Below, one piece after another: positions 1 through 7,985 of a stretch of 29,000 nt of DNA. The translations under genes and the position numbers were made by a program. The DNA is taken from positions 1 through 29,000 of the forward strand of contig JBBQBV010000033.1 in assembly GCA_038318085.1 (NCBI GenBank), written 5' to 3'. The notes beneath the pieces were generated by a model, which searched no databases, had not been told where the DNA came from, and worked only from the letters and a program-made list of their open reading frames with translations. This DNA is from DATLGB01 sp038318085 (GTDB lineage: Bacteria > Actinomycetota > Thermoleophilia > Solirubrobacterales > Solirubrobacteraceae). Numbering within the stretch: position 1 is the first letter of the stretch; each line of letters begins with the position of its first letter.

Positions 1-134
1 TTGAGCCGGACGAAGCCGTGGTAGCGGCGCACGAGCCGGTCGTAGGCGTCAGGACTCCCCTGACGGGCGAGCGCCAGGAGGTAGGAGTCATCAACTTTGG
101 GTTGAGACTGGGCAGCGAATAGGGTTCGGGCCAC
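1..134 (-). CDS. RNA polymerase sigma-70 family factor, SigH-like (partial, N-terminus only)
   Basis: Only the first 44 codons lie in the window; the rest runs off the left edge. Reading the minus strand from a GTG at 134 gives a short leader followed by DSYLLALARQGSPDAYDRLV and then RRYHGFVRL, which is the usual region 1.2/2.1 entry of sigma-70 factors of the SigH/ECF type (an acidic residue, LLALARQG, then AYDRLVRRY). The GTG start is supported by a purine-rich ribosome binding site, GGAGAAAG, at 145-152. The position right after rlmB matches sigH in the Bacillus radA-to-sigH cluster. The protein would direct RNA polymerase to a promoter subset; which one cannot be seen. SigH-like is therefore a synteny-based inference, while sigma-factor identity is well supported by the sequence. 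Confidence 0.72.
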   Translation of the reverse strand, partial: MARTLFAAQSQPKVDDSYLLALARQGSPDAYDRLVRRYHGFVRL

Positions 135-249
135 GGGATCATGCCTTTCTCCGGCGTGTTTGCCGGCGGCGACTCGTGGCGCACTTACCTCCCCTGGCGC
201 CGGGTTCTCATCGGTCAGAGTTTATGGAGTCTGTACCTCCACTCTACCC

Positions 250-963
250 TTATGTCGGCGGGAGCGTGGCACAGTTATGGCGCGCTGTCAAGGCCGCGAA
301 CACGAGCACCGCGGCCGCCGCGCTTGCGTTGAGCGAGCGCACCCGACCGGCGAGCGGAATGGAGACGAGACCGTCGCATGCGGCGGCGACGCGCGGCCGC
401 AGGCCGCGTCCCTCGGCTCCAATCACGAGCACGAGGCCGTCGCCGCCCCACTCGAGCTCCGTGTAGGGACGCCCGCCACCGGCGTCGGCGCCGTAACACC
501 AGCAGCCGGCGCTCTTCGCCGCGGCGAGGAAGTCGGCGACGTTGCGGACTCGGGCGACGCGCAGGTGCTCGACCGCGCCCGCCGACGCCTTGCAGACCGC
601 CGGCGTGACCTCCGCCGACCGGCGCTGCGGGATGATCACCCCAGTGGCCCCCGCGACCTCCGCCGTGCGCGACACGGCGCCCAGGTTCTGCGGGTCGGTG
701 ACCTCGTCGAGCGCGACGAGGAAGAAGCTCTCCACGCACAGCAGCTGTGCGGCGTCGGCGTAGGCGTACGGCGAGACCTCCGCGCAGATGCCCTGGTGCG
801 CGTCGCTGCCCGCGCGCGCGGCGATCTGCTCCCCCGTGGCGAGCTGCACGCACCGGCCCGCCAGCCACGGCTCGCCGCCCGCGTTCTTCGTCGCCCATAC
901 CTGCGTGACCGCCCGCGTGCCCCGCAGTGCCTCGTGCACCGGGTTGCGGCCGTAGACGATCAC
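250..963 (-). CDS. rlmB: TrmH-family 23S rRNA (guanosine-2'-O)-methyltransferase
   Basis: 237 aa SpoU/TrmH-family RNA 2'-O-ribose methyltransferase, expected to methylate G2251 (E. coli numbering) of 23S rRNA with S-adenosylmethionine. The N-terminus VYGRNPVHEAL is the RlmB substrate-binding-domain start. The SPOUT motifs follow in order: LDEVTDPQNLGAVSRTAE (motif 1), then LVLVIGAEGRGLRP (motif 2), then LVSIPLAGRVRSLNASAAAA (motif 3), the last giving the trefoil-knot SAM pocket. Length is typical of the family. It starts at a GTG whose last two bases overlap the cysS stop (GTGA at 963-960), so it is probably translationally coupled to cysS. The last codons carry a short extra tail, HNCATLPPT. 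Family assignment is secure; the exact rRNA position is inferred from the family and the neighbours. Confidence 0.93.
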   Translation of the reverse strand: MIVYGRNPVHEALRGTRAVTQVWATKNAGGEPWLAGRCVQLATGEQIAARAGSDAHQGICAEVSPYAYADAAQLLCVESFFLVALDEVTDPQNLGAVSRTAEVAGATGVIIPQRRSAEVTPAVCKASAGAVEHLRVARVRNVADFLAAAKSAGCWCYGADAGGGRPYTELEWGGDGLVLVIGAEGRGLRPRVAAACDGLVSIPLAGRVRSLNASAAAAVLVFAALTARHNCATLPPT

Positions 964-2318
964 GGCGCGACGGCGACCAGCTCAGCGCCGGCCGGCCCGT
1001 CGCGGACCTCCCAGCCTGCGGCGCGCAGCTCGTCGCGCAGGCGGTCGGCGGTGGCGAAGTCCTTGGCCGCGCGAGCCTCGTCGCGGCGCCGGGCGACCGC
1101 CATGAGCTCGGGCGGCGCGCCGGGCGCCTCGTCGAGCAGGTTCTCGAGGCCCAGCACGCCGAGCATCTCGCGCAGGTGGCTGTCGCCCACCGCGTCGCGG
1201 CGATTGGCCTCGTTGACCCACGCGTGCGCGGCCGCGAGCGCCTCCGGGGTGTTGAAGTCGTCGGCCAGCGCGTCGAAGAAGGCCTCGCGGTGCGGCGCGA
1301 GGTCCGCGGGGCTCTCCCCTGCCACGAGGCGGCGCCCCGCCTCGCGAAAGCGGGCGACCCGCTGCCGGGCGTCCTGGAGCACGTCCTCGCGCCACGGCGC
1401 CGGGCTGCGGTAGTGCACGCCGGCGAGGTACATGACCAGCGTGTCGCGGCCCACCTCGTCCAGCGCGGCGTGCAGCGCGACGACGTTGCCCAGCGACTTG
1501 GACATCTTCGGATCGCCGCCCCGGGGCAGCTCGATCATCCCGTTGTGCATCCAGATGCGCGCGAGCGGCGCCCCGCGCCCCGCCAGCGTCTGCGCCGCCT
1601 CGTTCTCGTGGTGGGGGAAGAGCAGGTCCGTGCCGCCGCCGTGGATGTCGAAGTCCGTGCCGAGCAGCTTCTCCGCCATCGCCGAGCACTCGATGTGCCA
1701 GCCCGGGCGGCCGCGGCCCCAGGGCGAGGCCCACGCGGTGTCCTCCGCCGGCTTGGCCGCCTTCCAGAGGGCGAAGTCGAGCGGGTCCTCCTTGCGGTCG
1801 GCGCCCTCGACGCCCTCCCCCTGGTCCATCTCGTCGACGTCGCGGTGCGAGAGCTCGCCGTAGGGCGGGTGCGACCGCACCCGGAAGTAGACGTCGCCGC
1901 CCGCCTCGTAGGCGTGGCCGCGCTCGATCAGGGCCTCGATCAGCTCGAGAATCTCGGGCAGGGTCTCGGTCGCGAGCGGCTCCGCGTCGGGACGGCCGAG
2001 GCCGAGGCGCTGCGTGTCGGCGCGGTAGTGGTCGGCCATCTCGGCGGCCAGGGCATCCGACGCCCGACCCGCCGTGTGGGCGGCGGCGTAGATCTTGTCG
2101 TTGATGTCGGTGATGTTGGCCACCAGCGTCACGTCGTAGCCCTCGTGCGCGAGAAAGCGCTTGAGCAGGGAAAAGACGACATAGGGCCGGGCGTTGCCGA
2201 CGTGGATGCGGCCGTAGACGGTCGGGCCGCACGCGTAGAGCCCCACCTTCCCGGGGTCGCGGGGCTCGAGGGGCGCGAGGCGCCCGGAACGGCTGTCGTG
2301 GAGGCGGATCGGGCGCAA
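960..2318 (-). CDS. cysS: Cysteinyl-tRNA synthetase
   Basis: About 452 aa class I aminoacyl-tRNA synthetase charging tRNA-Cys in the cytoplasm. Visible hallmarks: the zinc/cysteine ligand in YACGPTVY (Cys30), the HIGH-type motif HVGN (39-42), GWHIECSAM with the second Cys ligand, FPHHENE with the His/Glu ligands, and the KMSKS loop in DPKMSKSLGN. The C-terminal helical anticodon region is present. The frame stays open far upstream, but that part lies antisense to a secreted GH16 gene, so the start is placed at a TTG (2318-2316) giving MRPIRLHDSRSG, which aligns with the family N-terminus IRLHDT. No clear ribosome binding site precedes it; a TAGGAT box at 2350-2355 may be its -10. It leads the cysS-rlmB operon and is divergent from the glycan island. 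Confidence 0.93.
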   Translation of the reverse strand: MRPIRLHDSRSGRLAPLEPRDPGKVGLYACGPTVYGRIHVGNARPYVVFSLLKRFLAHEGYDVTLVANITDINDKIYAAAHTAGRASDALAAEMADHYRADTQRLGLGRPDAEPLATETLPEILELIEALIERGHAYEAGGDVYFRVRSHPPYGELSHRDVDEMDQGEGVEGADRKEDPLDFALWKAAKPAEDTAWASPWGRGRPGWHIECSAMAEKLLGTDFDIHGGGTDLLFPHHENEAAQTLAGRGAPLARIWMHNGMIELPRGGDPKMSKSLGNVVALHAALDEVGRDTLVMYLAGVHYRSPAPWREDVLQDARQRVARFREAGRRLVAGESPADLAPHREAFFDALADDFNTPEALAAAHAWVNEANRRDAVGDSHLREMLGVLGLENLLDEAPGAPPELMAVARRRDEARAAKDFATADRLRDELRAAGWEVRDGPAGAELVAVAP

Positions 2319-2349
2319 CGAGCGGCAGATTCGGGGACGGAGGCGCCAG

Positions 2350-2355
2350 ATCCTA
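2350..2355 (-). promoter_or_regulatory. Candidate -10 box for cysS
   Basis: On the minus strand this reads TAGGAT, a TAnnnT actinobacterial -10 form, 31 nt before the chosen TTG start of cysS. No convincing -35 TTG element sits 16-18 bp upstream, so this is a weak call resting on position and hexamer only. Confidence 0.3.
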
Positions 2356-2445
2356 CGGGCACCTCTCCGATCGACGCCTGGACGTATGTGGGGCGAATCG
2401 GCCCTCAGCGTGGGGCGAGGACGGACGGCCGTCGATGGAGCCTGC

Positions 2446-3780
2446 ATGTCCCTTTCGTCCCGGGCTGTAGCGGTCGCTGCTGCCGTGCCCTTCCTGGCGC
2501 TCGTGCCGAGCGTCCCTGCCCACGCAGACACGCTGTCCGGCACCGTCGTCGCCCTGCAGACCGCGGCGCGACCGGTCCTGATGCTCGTCACGCACGACAT
2601 GCGCGTGCACTCAGTGCACCTGCGGCGCGGGGCGCTCGCCGGCGTTCGTCGCGGGCGGGTCGTCACCGTAGGCACCGTCCGTTCCCGCCGGGTGCACAAA
2701 GTGCTGCGGACCGCGCCGGCCCGAGCCTCCTCCGTCACGTTCACGGCGCGCGTCGTCCGGGCATCCGCAACCCGCCCGACCATCCGCCTGGCGCGGCGCC
2801 TGACGCTGCCGATCTCCGCACAGGCACGGATCACGCACGGTCACAAGCGCCTGACCGCGGGCGCGCTCGCAAAGGGGGCCGCGGTGCGGGTGACGTGGAG
2901 CCTGTCCTCACACGGGACGATCCGCTCCACCCGCGTGGACCTGGCCTCGGCACCCGCCCGCCCCACTGCGGCCGGGGTGCCGAGCGGCGCCGCTCCCGCA
3001 GGGGTGCCGGCGGACGACGCTCCCGACCAGACCGGTCCGCTCGGTCCGGTGCTCTTCGAAGACGGCTTCGACGGCGCGACCGGGGCGCCGGCCGATCCCG
3101 CGAAGTGGGTGCCCCGGGGCGACACCTGCGACGGCTTCGTCGCCCAGTCGTGCCCGAGGGACGCAAACGTCTTTCAGGACGGCAACGGCAGCCTCGTCCT
3201 TCGCGTCCAGCGCGAGTCTGATGGCCGGCTCGGGAGCGGACCCTACAGCGGGGCGTTTCTGGGGACGTTCGCCTACGGGTCCGGCTGGCCCGCCAGGAAC
3301 GTCAAGGCCTCCTGGGCCGTGCCCTACCACATCGAGATGCGGGCGCTGATGCCCGCATCGGCGGGGCTGTGGCCGATCGCGTGGGACGTGAACGTCGACC
3401 GCAGCCAGGGCGAGGGTGTGCGAGAGCTCGACTGGTCCGAGCAGCGCATGAGCTACCCCACGACCGCCGGCTGTCATCAGCACAACTGGATCGGCGGCGT
3501 GGACACGCAGATCTGGGACGGTGAACGGGCGGTGAGCGACATGGCCCACAACTGGCACACCTACTCCGCCGACGTCTGGCCCGATCGCGTCGAGTACCGC
3601 GTCGACGGCCGCAAGTGCGGCCTCGGCCCGAGCGGCGTCACGGGCCGGTTCGGCCTGCTGCTGAACAACGTCGTCTCCAAGCCCGGCACGTGGAGCAGCG
3701 GCGGTCTGCAGCCTGCCGCGACGGATCCCGGCCCGTGGGACATGAAGGTGGACTACGTCCGCGTCAGCGCGCAGGGCTGA
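2446..3780 (+). CDS. Secreted glycoside hydrolase family 16-like protein
   Basis: 444 aa. Residues 1-27 form a Sec signal peptide (hydrophobic core AVAVAAAVPFLALV, cleavage after AHA). Residues about 28-180 hold two related beta-rich segments, LSGTVVALQT... and FTARVVRASA..., resembling DUF5666-type repeats, then an Ala/Pro-rich linker. From about residue 200 (FEDGFDGATG) a GH16 jelly-roll domain runs to the end. The GH16 active-site signature ExDxxE is present as ELDWSE (E327 nucleophile, D329, E332 acid/base), so the enzyme is probably active on beta-1,3 or beta-1,3/1,4 glucans or related galactans; the substrate cannot be read from sequence. ATG 2446 is preceded by GGAG at 2437-2440. It is the first island gene, divergent from cysS, and followed 26 nt later by a GT2. 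Confidence 0.82.
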   Translation: MSLSSRAVAVAAAVPFLALVPSVPAHADTLSGTVVALQTAARPVLMLVTHDMRVHSVHLRRGALAGVRRGRVVTVGTVRSRRVHKVLRTAPARASSVTFTARVVRASATRPTIRLARRLTLPISAQARITHGHKRLTAGALAKGAAVRVTWSLSSHGTIRSTRVDLASAPARPTAAGVPSGAAPAGVPADDAPDQTGPLGPVLFEDGFDGATGAPADPAKWVPRGDTCDGFVAQSCPRDANVFQDGNGSLVLRVQRESDGRLGSGPYSGAFLGTFAYGSGWPARNVKASWAVPYHIEMRALMPASAGLWPIAWDVNVDRSQGEGVRELDWSEQRMSYPTTAGCHQHNWIGGVDTQIWDGERAVSDMAHNWHTYSADVWPDRVEYRVDGRKCGLGPSGVTGRFGLLLNNVVSKPGTWSSGGLQPAATDPGPWDMKVDYVRVSAQG

Positions 3781-3791
3781 GTCGCGGCTGC

Positions 3792-3797
3792 TAGGTT
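3792..3797 (+). promoter_or_regulatory. Candidate leaderless -10 box for the GT2 gene
   Basis: TAGGTT lies 9 nt before the TTG start at 3807, with no ribosome binding site between. The same hexamer and spacing occur before radA (28988-28993), supporting a leaderless transcript start at or near the initiation codon. Confidence 0.4.
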
Positions 3798-3806
3798 GCC
3801 GCGCCC

Positions 3807-4751
3807 TTGATCGGCGAGCAGACCCCGGACCGCCTCAGTGTCGTCGTCTGCGCATTCAGCGAGCAGCGCTGGGACGCTCTCGGCGAAGCCGTCGGGTCCC
3901 TCCGCCGCCAGTCGCCCGCCCCGGACCAGATCCTGCTGGTCGTCGATCACAACGACGCGCTGCTGGCTCGCGTGCAGCAGGAGTTCCCGTCCGTCACGGC
4001 CGTGCCCAATCGCGGTCGCCGCGGCCTGTCGAGTGCCCGCAACACGGGGATCGCGCATGCGACGGGTGACATCGTCGCGTTCCTCGACGACGACGCGACG
4101 GCGGAGCCCGGATGGGCCGCCGCGGTGCTCGACGCCTGCCGGGATCCGGCTGTCGCGGGCGTCGGCGGTCCGGTGCTCCCTCGATGGGAGCGCCCGCCGC
4201 CGGCCTGGCTTGCGTCCGAGCTGCTGTGGGTCGTCGGATGCAGCTACCGCGGTCAGCACGTCGTGCGGGGACCGATCCGCAATCCGATCGGCGCCAACAT
4301 GGCCTTCCGGCGCACGGTGCTCGCACGCGTGGGCGGGTTCACCGACGAGCTCGCGCGGACCAGCGGGTCGCGCCTGGTGAGCTGCGACGAGACCGAATAC
4401 GCGATCCGCGTCCGTCAGGCGATCTCCGGTGCGCAGATCGTCAGCGTGCCCGGGATGTGCGCCCATCATCTCGTGCGCGCCGACCGGACGACCTGGCGGT
4501 ACTTCCGCGCCCGCTGCTTCGGGGAGGGCTACGCGAAGGCGCTGGTCGCACGCTCCGTCGGTGTGCGCGACGGGCTCGCCAGCGAACGCTCGTACACGCT
4601 GCGCACGCTGCCTACCGGGATCGTGGACGGCGTGCGCGATGCGACCCGGGGCGACCGGGACGGGTTGCGGCGCTCGGGCGCGATCCTCGCCGCCCTGGCG
4701 GTGACCGGCGCCGGCTACGTCTCCGGGCGCCTCGCCCACCGGAGCGCCTAG
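3807..4751 (+). CDS. Glycosyltransferase family 2, AglG-like
   Basis: 314 aa cytoplasmic GT-A-fold glycosyltransferase. The N-terminus LSVVVCAFSEQRWDALGEAV and VVDHNDALL, then RGLSSARNTGI, the metal/nucleotide motif FLDDDA (D94-D96), GANMAFRR and CDETEYAIR are the successive GT2 motifs. The SVVVCAxSxxRWDxL...VVDHN pattern resembles GT2 enzymes annotated as glucosyl-dolichyl-phosphate glucuronosyltransferase (AglG type), but donor and acceptor are not provable here. A C-terminal hydrophobic helix (AILAALAVTGAGYV) may touch the membrane. The start is a TTG; a TAGGTT box 9 nt upstream and the lack of a ribosome binding site suggest leaderless translation. Its 3' end overlaps the convergent membrane-protein frame by 140 bases. 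Confidence 0.87.
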   Translation: MIGEQTPDRLSVVVCAFSEQRWDALGEAVGSLRRQSPAPDQILLVVDHNDALLARVQQEFPSVTAVPNRGRRGLSSARNTGIAHATGDIVAFLDDDATAEPGWAAAVLDACRDPAVAGVGGPVLPRWERPPPAWLASELLWVVGCSYRGQHVVRGPIRNPIGANMAFRRTVLARVGGFTDELARTSGSRLVSCDETEYAIRVRQAISGAQIVSVPGMCAHHLVRADRTTWRYFRARCFGEGYAKALVARSVGVRDGLASERSYTLRTLPTGIVDGVRDATRGDRDGLRRSGAILAALAVTGAGYVSGRLAHRSA

Positions 4752-5562
4752 GCGTGGTCCGGGGAAGCCGCCCGGAGAGCTTGGGTTCAGCCGGCGTCAA
4801 GGGCCCGGCAGGCGTCGGCGGCGCGGTTGGGGAGAACCCGCGGGTCACCCGCCGGTAGATTGTCGCGGGCTGCTCTTCGCGGAACACGAGTGCGGTGAGG
4901 CGCGGGATGTCAGGGAGGGACACGCGGCGCTCGAAGCGGCCTCCTGGGCGCAGCACGACCCGGTCGAAGCGCCGCAGGAGGAGATCGCCCGATCGGATCT
5001 CGACGCGGTAGGTCTGCGCGTGCTGTTCGGCGCTGCGGACGCCGACGGTGAGGTGGTCCGGGCCGGCGGGGACCATCCAGAGCTGCGTGTAGCCGATCGC
5101 CTTGGGCGCTGCGAAGGTCGTGCGCGTGATCACGAGCGCGATCACGCATGCCACGCCCGCCGCCGCGATGAGCGCGGCGTCCAGCGGCCGCACGCGAACG
5201 CGAACGAGCCGCAACCTGGGCGCTGCGACGACCGGGCGGTACACGGCGGCGACGCACCCGACGAGGATCGCCGCCAGGAGGCCGAGCGTCCACGAGCTGC
5301 GATCGAGCTTGACGACCGTCCCCAGCAGCACCGAGGCGAGCGCGAGGACGGCCAGGCTCAGCGCCACGGTCAACAGGATCCGCATCGGCACGTCCAGCCA
5401 GCGCCCCACGGTGCTCGCCCCGAGCAGGACGTGGCCCGGCGCCAGCAGGCACAACGGCAGCGCGAAGACGACCTTCAGTGCGTCCACCGGCACCGCGAGG
5501 ACGACCAGCGCCGCGAGGGTCGCGGCGAGCGCCACGGCGATGCTCTCGCGGTGCCGGCTCAC
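4612..5562 (-). CDS. DUF1616-like integral membrane protein
   Basis: 316 aa as read. The N-terminal half has about four hydrophobic helices (IAVALAATLAALVVLAVPV, VVFALPLCLLAPGHVLLGA, ILLTVALSLAVLALASVLLG, WTLGLLAAILVGCVAAV) with the LPLCLLAPGHVLLG signature of DUF1616-type proteins. One more helix is followed by an extracytoplasmic beta-rich segment ending near FREEQPATIYRRVTRG. The last roughly 80 residues are Pro/Arg/Gly-rich, and the last 46 codons lie antisense to the 3' end of the GT2 gene, so the natural end may be earlier (frameshift or lost stop) or the overlap may be real. The GTG start overlaps the stop of the GT-C gene (GTGA, 5562-5559), implying coupled translation and a shared role in lipid-linked sugar transfer. 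Function is otherwise unknown. Confidence 0.72.
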   Translation of the reverse strand: MSRHRESIAVALAATLAALVVLAVPVDALKVVFALPLCLLAPGHVLLGASTVGRWLDVPMRILLTVALSLAVLALASVLLGTVVKLDRSSWTLGLLAAILVGCVAAVYRPVVAAPRLRLVRVRVRPLDAALIAAAGVACVIALVITRTTFAAPKAIGYTQLWMVPAGPDHLTVGVRSAEQHAQTYRVEIRSGDLLLRRFDRVVLRPGGRFERRVSLPDIPRLTALVFREEQPATIYRRVTRGFSPTAPPTPAGPLTPAEPKLSGRLPRTTPRRSGGRGARRRSRRRSPPGRRGSRPSAATRPGRPGSHRARRPRSR

Positions 5563-7943
5563 CCGATCGCCCCCGCGTCGAAGATGACGATCCGCCCGCT
5601 GTCGAACAGGCGGTCCGCGCCGGCCGCTTCGTACTTGTCGACCACGCCGGCGGGTCGCAGCCGCTCGGGGCTGCCGCCCTCCACGGCAAAGTAGGGCGCC
5701 GTGTCGTTGTCGGTGGAGCGCCGCCGGCGATCGGCGACCACGTAGCGCAGCCGGTCGTCACGGAGCAGCCTGACCTGCCAGGGGAGCAGGATCGGGGCCG
5801 CCATCACGTCGCGGACGTCCGGTCGGGCGCCCGCCACCGCGACGGCGTGCCCTTGGGAGAGGATCATCCTCCCGTCGGCCTCCGTCGCGGCGAACCGGCG
5901 GCCCGGCAGCGTCTGCCTGACCCATTCCGCCATGCCCAGCGTCTCGGAGGTGATGCGCCCGCCGTCGGCCCGGACCACGAGGGGCTGGGAGAGGCGAAGG
6001 TTGCTGGGCCAGCCGAGGATGACGCCGCCGATCACGATGAGCACCAGGCCCGCGGTGATGAGCGGTCGCCGCAGCGAGGCCCGGACGCCGTCCAGCTGGG
6101 GTCCGACGATGGCGACGGCGACCACGAAGCCGAGCCCGAGGAAGAGGTATCCAGACGCCCGGTTTCCGACCTCCCAGGCGTCGGACGCGAATCGCAGGGC
6201 AAGCGCGGCGAAGTACGTCGCGCCGGCGAGCACGAAGAGCGCGACGAACGGGTTGGTCGTCCGCTGCCGCCACAGCCGCAGGCAGCCGGCGGCGAGCCCG
6301 GCGGCGAGCACGAGCACCGAGGCGAACGAGATCACGCGCTCGCCGACCGGGGCCACGGGCGCGCCGCTCGTATCGGCGAACAGGCGCCGCGGGGCGGCTG
6401 AGCCCGTGACGGTGTCGACGAAGCCTCCGAAAGCACGGCCGACGACCGGGCTCAGGTAGTCGATCGTCTGCGGTCCGGCGACCACAAACCAGGCGGCCGC
6501 CGCACCCGCGACGAGGAGGGCGACCGGCCAGGGGTTGCGTTCCCGGCGCCAGGGGAGCAGCCGGTGGATGACCGCGAGCGCCAGCAAGGCGGCGACGACC
6601 GCGTAGGACGTGAGGTGGTGGGTGACCGCCACCGCCTCGCCAAGCACCGCGACCAGCACCATCCAGCCGCGGTCGGGAGCCCGCATCCAGCAGCCGGCGC
6701 AGACGACCAGCGCCACCGCCAGCGGCAGCGCGAGCGACTCATAGGAGTACTGGCCGCTGAAGAAGAGGAAGTTCGCCTGGCCGGCGTAGACCACCGTCGC
6801 GAGCCCGGCCAGCCGCGCCGACCCGCCCACCAGGCGCATCAGCGCGAACAACCCGATCATCATCACGAGGCGCGCCGCGGCGATCAAGACCACCCCGGCA
6901 GCGAAGACCGACATGCCGGTCATCGCCATCAGCGCCGACGTCGCGCCCTCGAGGCCGGGGTAGTACGGCGTTATCCGCAGGATCGGGTTCGCCCCGAACA
7001 GCCGCCCGTGCCGAGCGATCTCGAGCGCGTTGTACGCGTGCACCGACTCGTCCGGGTAGGTGAACATGAACGGGTCGCGAGCGACCTTGACGGCATAGAG
7101 CGTCATCCCGAGCAGGCACACGAGGCCGAGCCGCTCCGACGGCGAGGCCTCGGCCACCGTCAGCCGATAGGCGATCGGGCCCACGATGAGCAGCAGCCCG
7201 ACCCAGAAGACGATCGACGGCGGCGCCTGCGTCGCGCGGCTGAGGGCATCGGCGATCACGCAGATCGTCAGGCCGACGGCCGCAGCGAAGATGATCGGCG
7301 CGAGCACGCCCACGCGTCGTGGCCGGGCCGCTTCGGGGGCCGGCTCCGCCGGAGGCGGCAGATGGTCTGAGAGCTCGTCCGCGATCGCGGTGAGCACCGT
7401 GCCGGTGGCCGTCCCCACCTCGGCCTTGGCGTCCGAGAGCTCCGTCTGCGCGCCTGCTCGTGCAGCGACCGCCGCCTCGCGGCGAGTGGCGTCCTCCGGC
7501 GTCGACGCGTGGCGCAGGACGTGCTCGTCTGCGAGCCGCGCGGCCACCTCCAGCCGCGCGCGGCGCTCCTGGGCCACACGCGCCCGCAGGCCCGACATCC
7601 GCTCCTCCCGGGCCGCGTGTTCGGCACGCGTGAGCGCGGAGGGCTCTACGTCACGTGGCCTCGCCAGCGGGATCAGCGTCGTCGACGTCTGGAGCGCGTA
7701 CAGCGGCTCGCCGTCGTCGAGCACCGCCCTGGGGATCGGGTACGTGCCGTGCCAGCCGCGGGCGAGCCTGCGTGTGGCGAGCGCCGGGACCTGACACGCG
7801 CGTCGGCCGTTGTAGACGACGAGCTCCGGCATGCCGGCCTCGGCGCCGCCGTCACCGCGAAGCGTCCCGCAGAGGCGCAGCAACGCCGTCTGGGCCGACA
7901 GATCGTCGCGTTCGAATCGGTCGACGTCGAACGCCGCGGCCAT
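5559..7943 (-). CDS. Large GT-C-type membrane glycosyltransferase with N-terminal soluble domain
   Basis: 794 aa. Residues about 10-100 are a beta-rich soluble domain (ELVVYNGRRACQVPAL, HGTYPIPRAVL). Residues about 105-150 are a charged, Ala/Arg/Glu-rich coiled-coil-like helix. From about 210 at least ten hydrophobic segments follow. The first large extracytoplasmic loop carries YPDESVHAYNALE with the D298-E299 pair, where GT-C enzymes of the ArnT/PMT type keep their catalytic acid. A soluble C-terminal domain (about 660-794) contains MAEWVRQTLPG and YFAVEGG. Such enzymes move a sugar from polyprenyl-phosphate onto an extracytoplasmic acceptor. The upstream gene is a polyprenyl-phosphate-sugar-synthase-like GT2, a likely donor maker. 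ATG 7943 has TAGTCT 6 nt upstream and no ribosome binding site. Sugar and acceptor are unknown. Confidence 0.8.
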   Translation of the reverse strand: MAAAFDVDRFERDDLSAQTALLRLCGTLRGDGGAEAGMPELVVYNGRRACQVPALATRRLARGWHGTYPIPRAVLDDGEPLYALQTSTTLIPLARPRDVEPSALTRAEHAAREERMSGLRARVAQERRARLEVAARLADEHVLRHASTPEDATRREAAVAARAGAQTELSDAKAEVGTATGTVLTAIADELSDHLPPPAEPAPEAARPRRVGVLAPIIFAAAVGLTICVIADALSRATQAPPSIVFWVGLLLIVGPIAYRLTVAEASPSERLGLVCLLGMTLYAVKVARDPFMFTYPDESVHAYNALEIARHGRLFGANPILRITPYYPGLEGATSALMAMTGMSVFAAGVVLIAAARLVMMIGLFALMRLVGGSARLAGLATVVYAGQANFLFFSGQYSYESLALPLAVALVVCAGCWMRAPDRGWMVLVAVLGEAVAVTHHLTSYAVVAALLALAVIHRLLPWRRERNPWPVALLVAGAAAAWFVVAGPQTIDYLSPVVGRAFGGFVDTVTGSAAPRRLFADTSGAPVAPVGERVISFASVLVLAAGLAAGCLRLWRQRTTNPFVALFVLAGATYFAALALRFASDAWEVGNRASGYLFLGLGFVVAVAIVGPQLDGVRASLRRPLITAGLVLIVIGGVILGWPSNLRLSQPLVVRADGGRITSETLGMAEWVRQTLPGRRFAATEADGRMILSQGHAVAVAGARPDVRDVMAAPILLPWQVRLLRDDRLRYVVADRRRRSTDNDTAPYFAVEGGSPERLRPAGVVDKYEAAGADRLFDSGRIVIFDAGAIG

Positions 7944-7949
7944 GGTGGA

Positions 7950-7955
7950 AGACTA
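7950..7955 (-). promoter_or_regulatory. Candidate leaderless -10 box for the GT-C gene
   Basis: Minus-strand TAGTCT, 6 nt before the ATG at 7943 and inside the 42-nt gap after the DPM-like GT2. This could give the GT-C/DUF1616 pair its own leaderless transcript. Confidence 0.38.
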
Positions 7956-7985
7956 AGAGACGTGCGGCGTATGAAGCGGCAGCAG

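Noticed and set aside
2319..2834. N-terminal extension of cysS to 2834
   Set aside because: The extra 172 residues are antisense to the signal peptide and N-domain of the GH16 gene, and CysS homology begins exactly after TTG 2318.
927..3221. 764-codon plus-strand open frame across cysS and the GH16 gene
   Set aside because: It covers cysS in antisense and the GH16 gene in another frame, and no domain is recognisable.
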